Assembly (NCBI GenBank): GCA_020633655.1
Contig: JACKDF010000006.1
Span: forward strand, 310,001 to 374,000
Direction of reading: 5' to 3'
Source of the DNA: Deferribacteres bacterium
GTDB taxonomy: Bacteria; Zhuqueibacterota; Zhuqueibacteria; Zhuqueibacterales; Geothermadaptataceae
DNA length: 64,000 nucleotides
Below the pieces are notes generated by a model. It ran no database searches, was not told the origin of the DNA, and worked only from the letters and a program-made list of their open reading frames with translations. A program made the position numbers and the translations under genes. This document shows positions 63,199 through 64,000 of this stretch, in pieces. Each line of letters begins with the position of its first letter. Position 1 is the stretch's first letter.

Positions 63199-63575
63199 TT
63201 TTTCAACTGCCAGAGGACATGCATTGTATCATCGATTGCGATTTCTGCCAGACCAACCTTTGATCCTTCTCCATTAATTTCTAAAAACCAAAATTCTCTT
63301 TTTTGCGGATCAGCAGCAATTCCGGCAAGTGAATTTACGAATTTTCTGGCTGGATCTGCATAGCCAGTTTGAACGGTTGCCTGAATTATCTCTTGCAGGT
63401 TTGTTCCGTTTTTTACCTGTGTGGAAATTTCTACTTTATTTAATGAATCTGCAAAAATTTCGATATAAACAGGAACTGGTCCTTGTAAGGCTCGCAAATT
63501 GGTGCTTTCGGTGTCTGTCGATTGACAGGAAAACAAGAGAGTTGCAATTAAACTTGCAGGGATCAAATTTTTCAT
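63192..63575 (-). CDS. DUF4430-like (transcobalamin C-terminal-like) lipoprotein
   Basis: The 127-residue lipoprotein has a lipobox LLFSC (Cys about residue 17). The mature part matches the beta-grasp DUF4430 type: VPVYIEIFADSLNKVEISTQ, the TNLQEIIQATVQTG helix, FWFLEINGE and a last strand MHVLWQLKNY. Such domains occur in intrinsic-factor-like proteins and other ligand-binding surface proteins. Whether it binds cobalamin is not known. ATG at 63575 has TGGAG at the right distance. Confidence 0.78.
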   Translation of the reverse strand: MKNLIPASLIATLLFSCQSTDTESTNLRALQGPVPVYIEIFADSLNKVEISTQVKNGTNLQEIIQATVQTGYADPARKFVNSLAGIAADPQKREFWFLEINGEGSKVGLAEIAIDDTMHVLWQLKNY

Positions 63576-63595
63576 ATTTTCTCCAGCTTGATGCA

Positions 63596-63629
63596 AAAAA
63601 AAAGCAGCTTTTTTTGGAAAGCTGCTTTT
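63596..63629 (-). terminator. Terminator of the tRNA unit (reverse strand)
   Basis: Read on the reverse strand, AAAAGCAGCTTT pairs with AAAGCTGCTTTT around a short loop, and a long T run follows. It lies just beyond the tRNA-Asp 3' end. Confidence 0.85.
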
Positions 63630-63632
63630 AAG

Positions 63633-63706
63633 CGGGACCGACGGGACTTGAACCCGCGATCTCCGGCTTGACAGGCCGGCGTGTTAACCAACTACACCAC
63701 GGTCCC
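63633..63706 (-). tRNA. tRNA-Asp (anticodon GTC)
   Basis: On the reverse strand the acceptor GGGACCG pairs with CGGTCCC, followed by the discriminator G. The anticodon stem CCGGC/GCCGG holds the loop CTGTCAA with GTC at its centre. The T arm has GGTTCAAGTCC. It is 74 bases long with no encoded CCA. Confidence 0.96.
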
Positions 63707-63720
63707 AGAATGAATGTTTG

Positions 63721-63795
63721 TGGGCGATAATGGATTCGAACCAATGACCCCCTGCTTGTAAGGCAGGTGCTCTAAACCAGCTGAGCTAATCGCCC
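63721..63795 (-). tRNA. tRNA-Val (anticodon TAC)
   Basis: On the reverse strand the acceptor GGGCGAT pairs with ATCGCCC, discriminator A. The anticodon stem CCTGC/GCAGG holds CTTACAA with TAC at the centre. It has a normal D arm (TAGCTCAGCTGG) and T arm (GGTTCGAATCC). It is 75 bases long, no CCA, 14 bases upstream of tRNA-Asp in the same direction. Its 5' end overlaps the stop codon of the next gene. Confidence 0.96.
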
Positions 63796-64000
63796 TGTTT
63801 TAAATTTTTATTCTCTTCGGCATTCCGATAAAGAATGGCCAGAGGAATAATAACACAATAACCAAAAACCAACAGAATCGGAGCTACGCTGACTGATAAG
63901 TAGCTCGTAGCAGGACCCTGCGCTAAAGCAATATATCCGGCAATTAGGAAAATCAAACCAATTGCAAAAATAGTATAATTCGTTTTGGTAAACGTAATTT
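63786..64000 (-). CDS. DUF3098-like small membrane protein, 5' end outside the window
   Basis: On the reverse strand an open frame runs from the window edge to a TAG at 63786-63788. The visible 71 residues have two membrane helices (NYTIFAIGLIFLIAGYIAL; SVAPILLVFGYCVIIPLAIL) and a short charged tail, which fits the small two-helix DUF3098 family known in the FCB group. The last 10 bases, including the stop, are the 5' end of the tRNA-Val gene. Start and full length are not visible. Confidence 0.72.
   Translation of the reverse strand, partial: ITFTKTNYTIFAIGLIFLIAGYIALAQGPATSYLSVSVAPILLVFGYCVIIPLAILYRNAEENKNLKQGD

Overview
The window looks like a diderm bacterium of the FCB group outside Bacteroidota, such as the Calditrichota/KSB1 lineages. 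This placement is inferred from gene content, not from a database search. The evidence is: a lipopolysaccharide (Kdo, Lpt) gene set; type IX-style C-terminal tails with an NPFNP core; PorV-like barrels; long TPR lipoproteins; ordinary AGGAGG-type ribosome binding sites, which most Bacteroidota lack; and a double-cubane-cluster protein operon that suggests a partly anaerobic life.

Layout. Bases 1-3.7 kb hold surface and envelope genes: a DNRLRE-type protein cut by the window edge, an outer-membrane barrel and a TPR lipoprotein. Bases 3.8-7.9 kb hold a housekeeping run: glyA, nrdR, tatC, a PHP phosphoesterase and a metallo-beta-lactamase-fold hydrolase. Bases 8.2-11.6 kb hold an RNase E/G-family gene, rplU, rpmA and mdh. 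Bases 11.8-20.8 kb hold a long envelope operon behind a good sigma-70 promoter: gatC, kdsB, pyrG, kdsD, an LpxL-like acyltransferase, lptC, lptA-like, lptB and rpoN. A reverse-strand operon at 20.9-23.0 kb encodes a double-cubane-cluster protein and its ATP-dependent activator.

Bases 23.4-30.0 kb hold an orphan ExbD-like lipoprotein and a 1883-residue secreted protein full of Asp-rich calcium-binding repeats. Bases 30.5-43.2 kb hold a pel exopolysaccharide cluster. PelA is split into separate deacetylase and GH114 hydrolase genes, and these are followed by pelB, pelD, pelE, pelF and pelG. No pelC is visible, and PelD has lost the RxxD motif that binds cyclic di-GMP in the studied proteins. 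Bases 43.4-58.4 kb hold what may be one surface system: a HAMP-only membrane protein, a 2132-residue repeat adhesin, a PorV barrel fused to a FlgD-like Ig domain, a 1008-residue TPR protein, ExbB, two ExbD proteins, TonB, and a last secreted protein with the same FlgD-like domain.

Bases 58.5-64 kb hold a PAP2 phosphatase, a Bax-inhibitor-1 family protein, an ECF sigma/anti-sigma pair with an unknown periplasmic protein, a DUF4430-like lipoprotein, tRNA-Asp, tRNA-Val and the end of a DUF3098-like gene whose stop codon lies inside the tRNA-Val gene.

Regulation. Two nearly identical sigma-54 (-24/-12) promoter matches, TGGCATTGC followed by two variable bases and TTGC, lie upstream of the small lipoprotein before pel and upstream of the HAMP/adhesin operon. 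RpoN itself is encoded at 19.3 kb. This suggests, by inference, a sigma-54-controlled programme for surface and matrix genes. No CRISPR array, complete insertion sequence, integrase or rRNA gene was seen.
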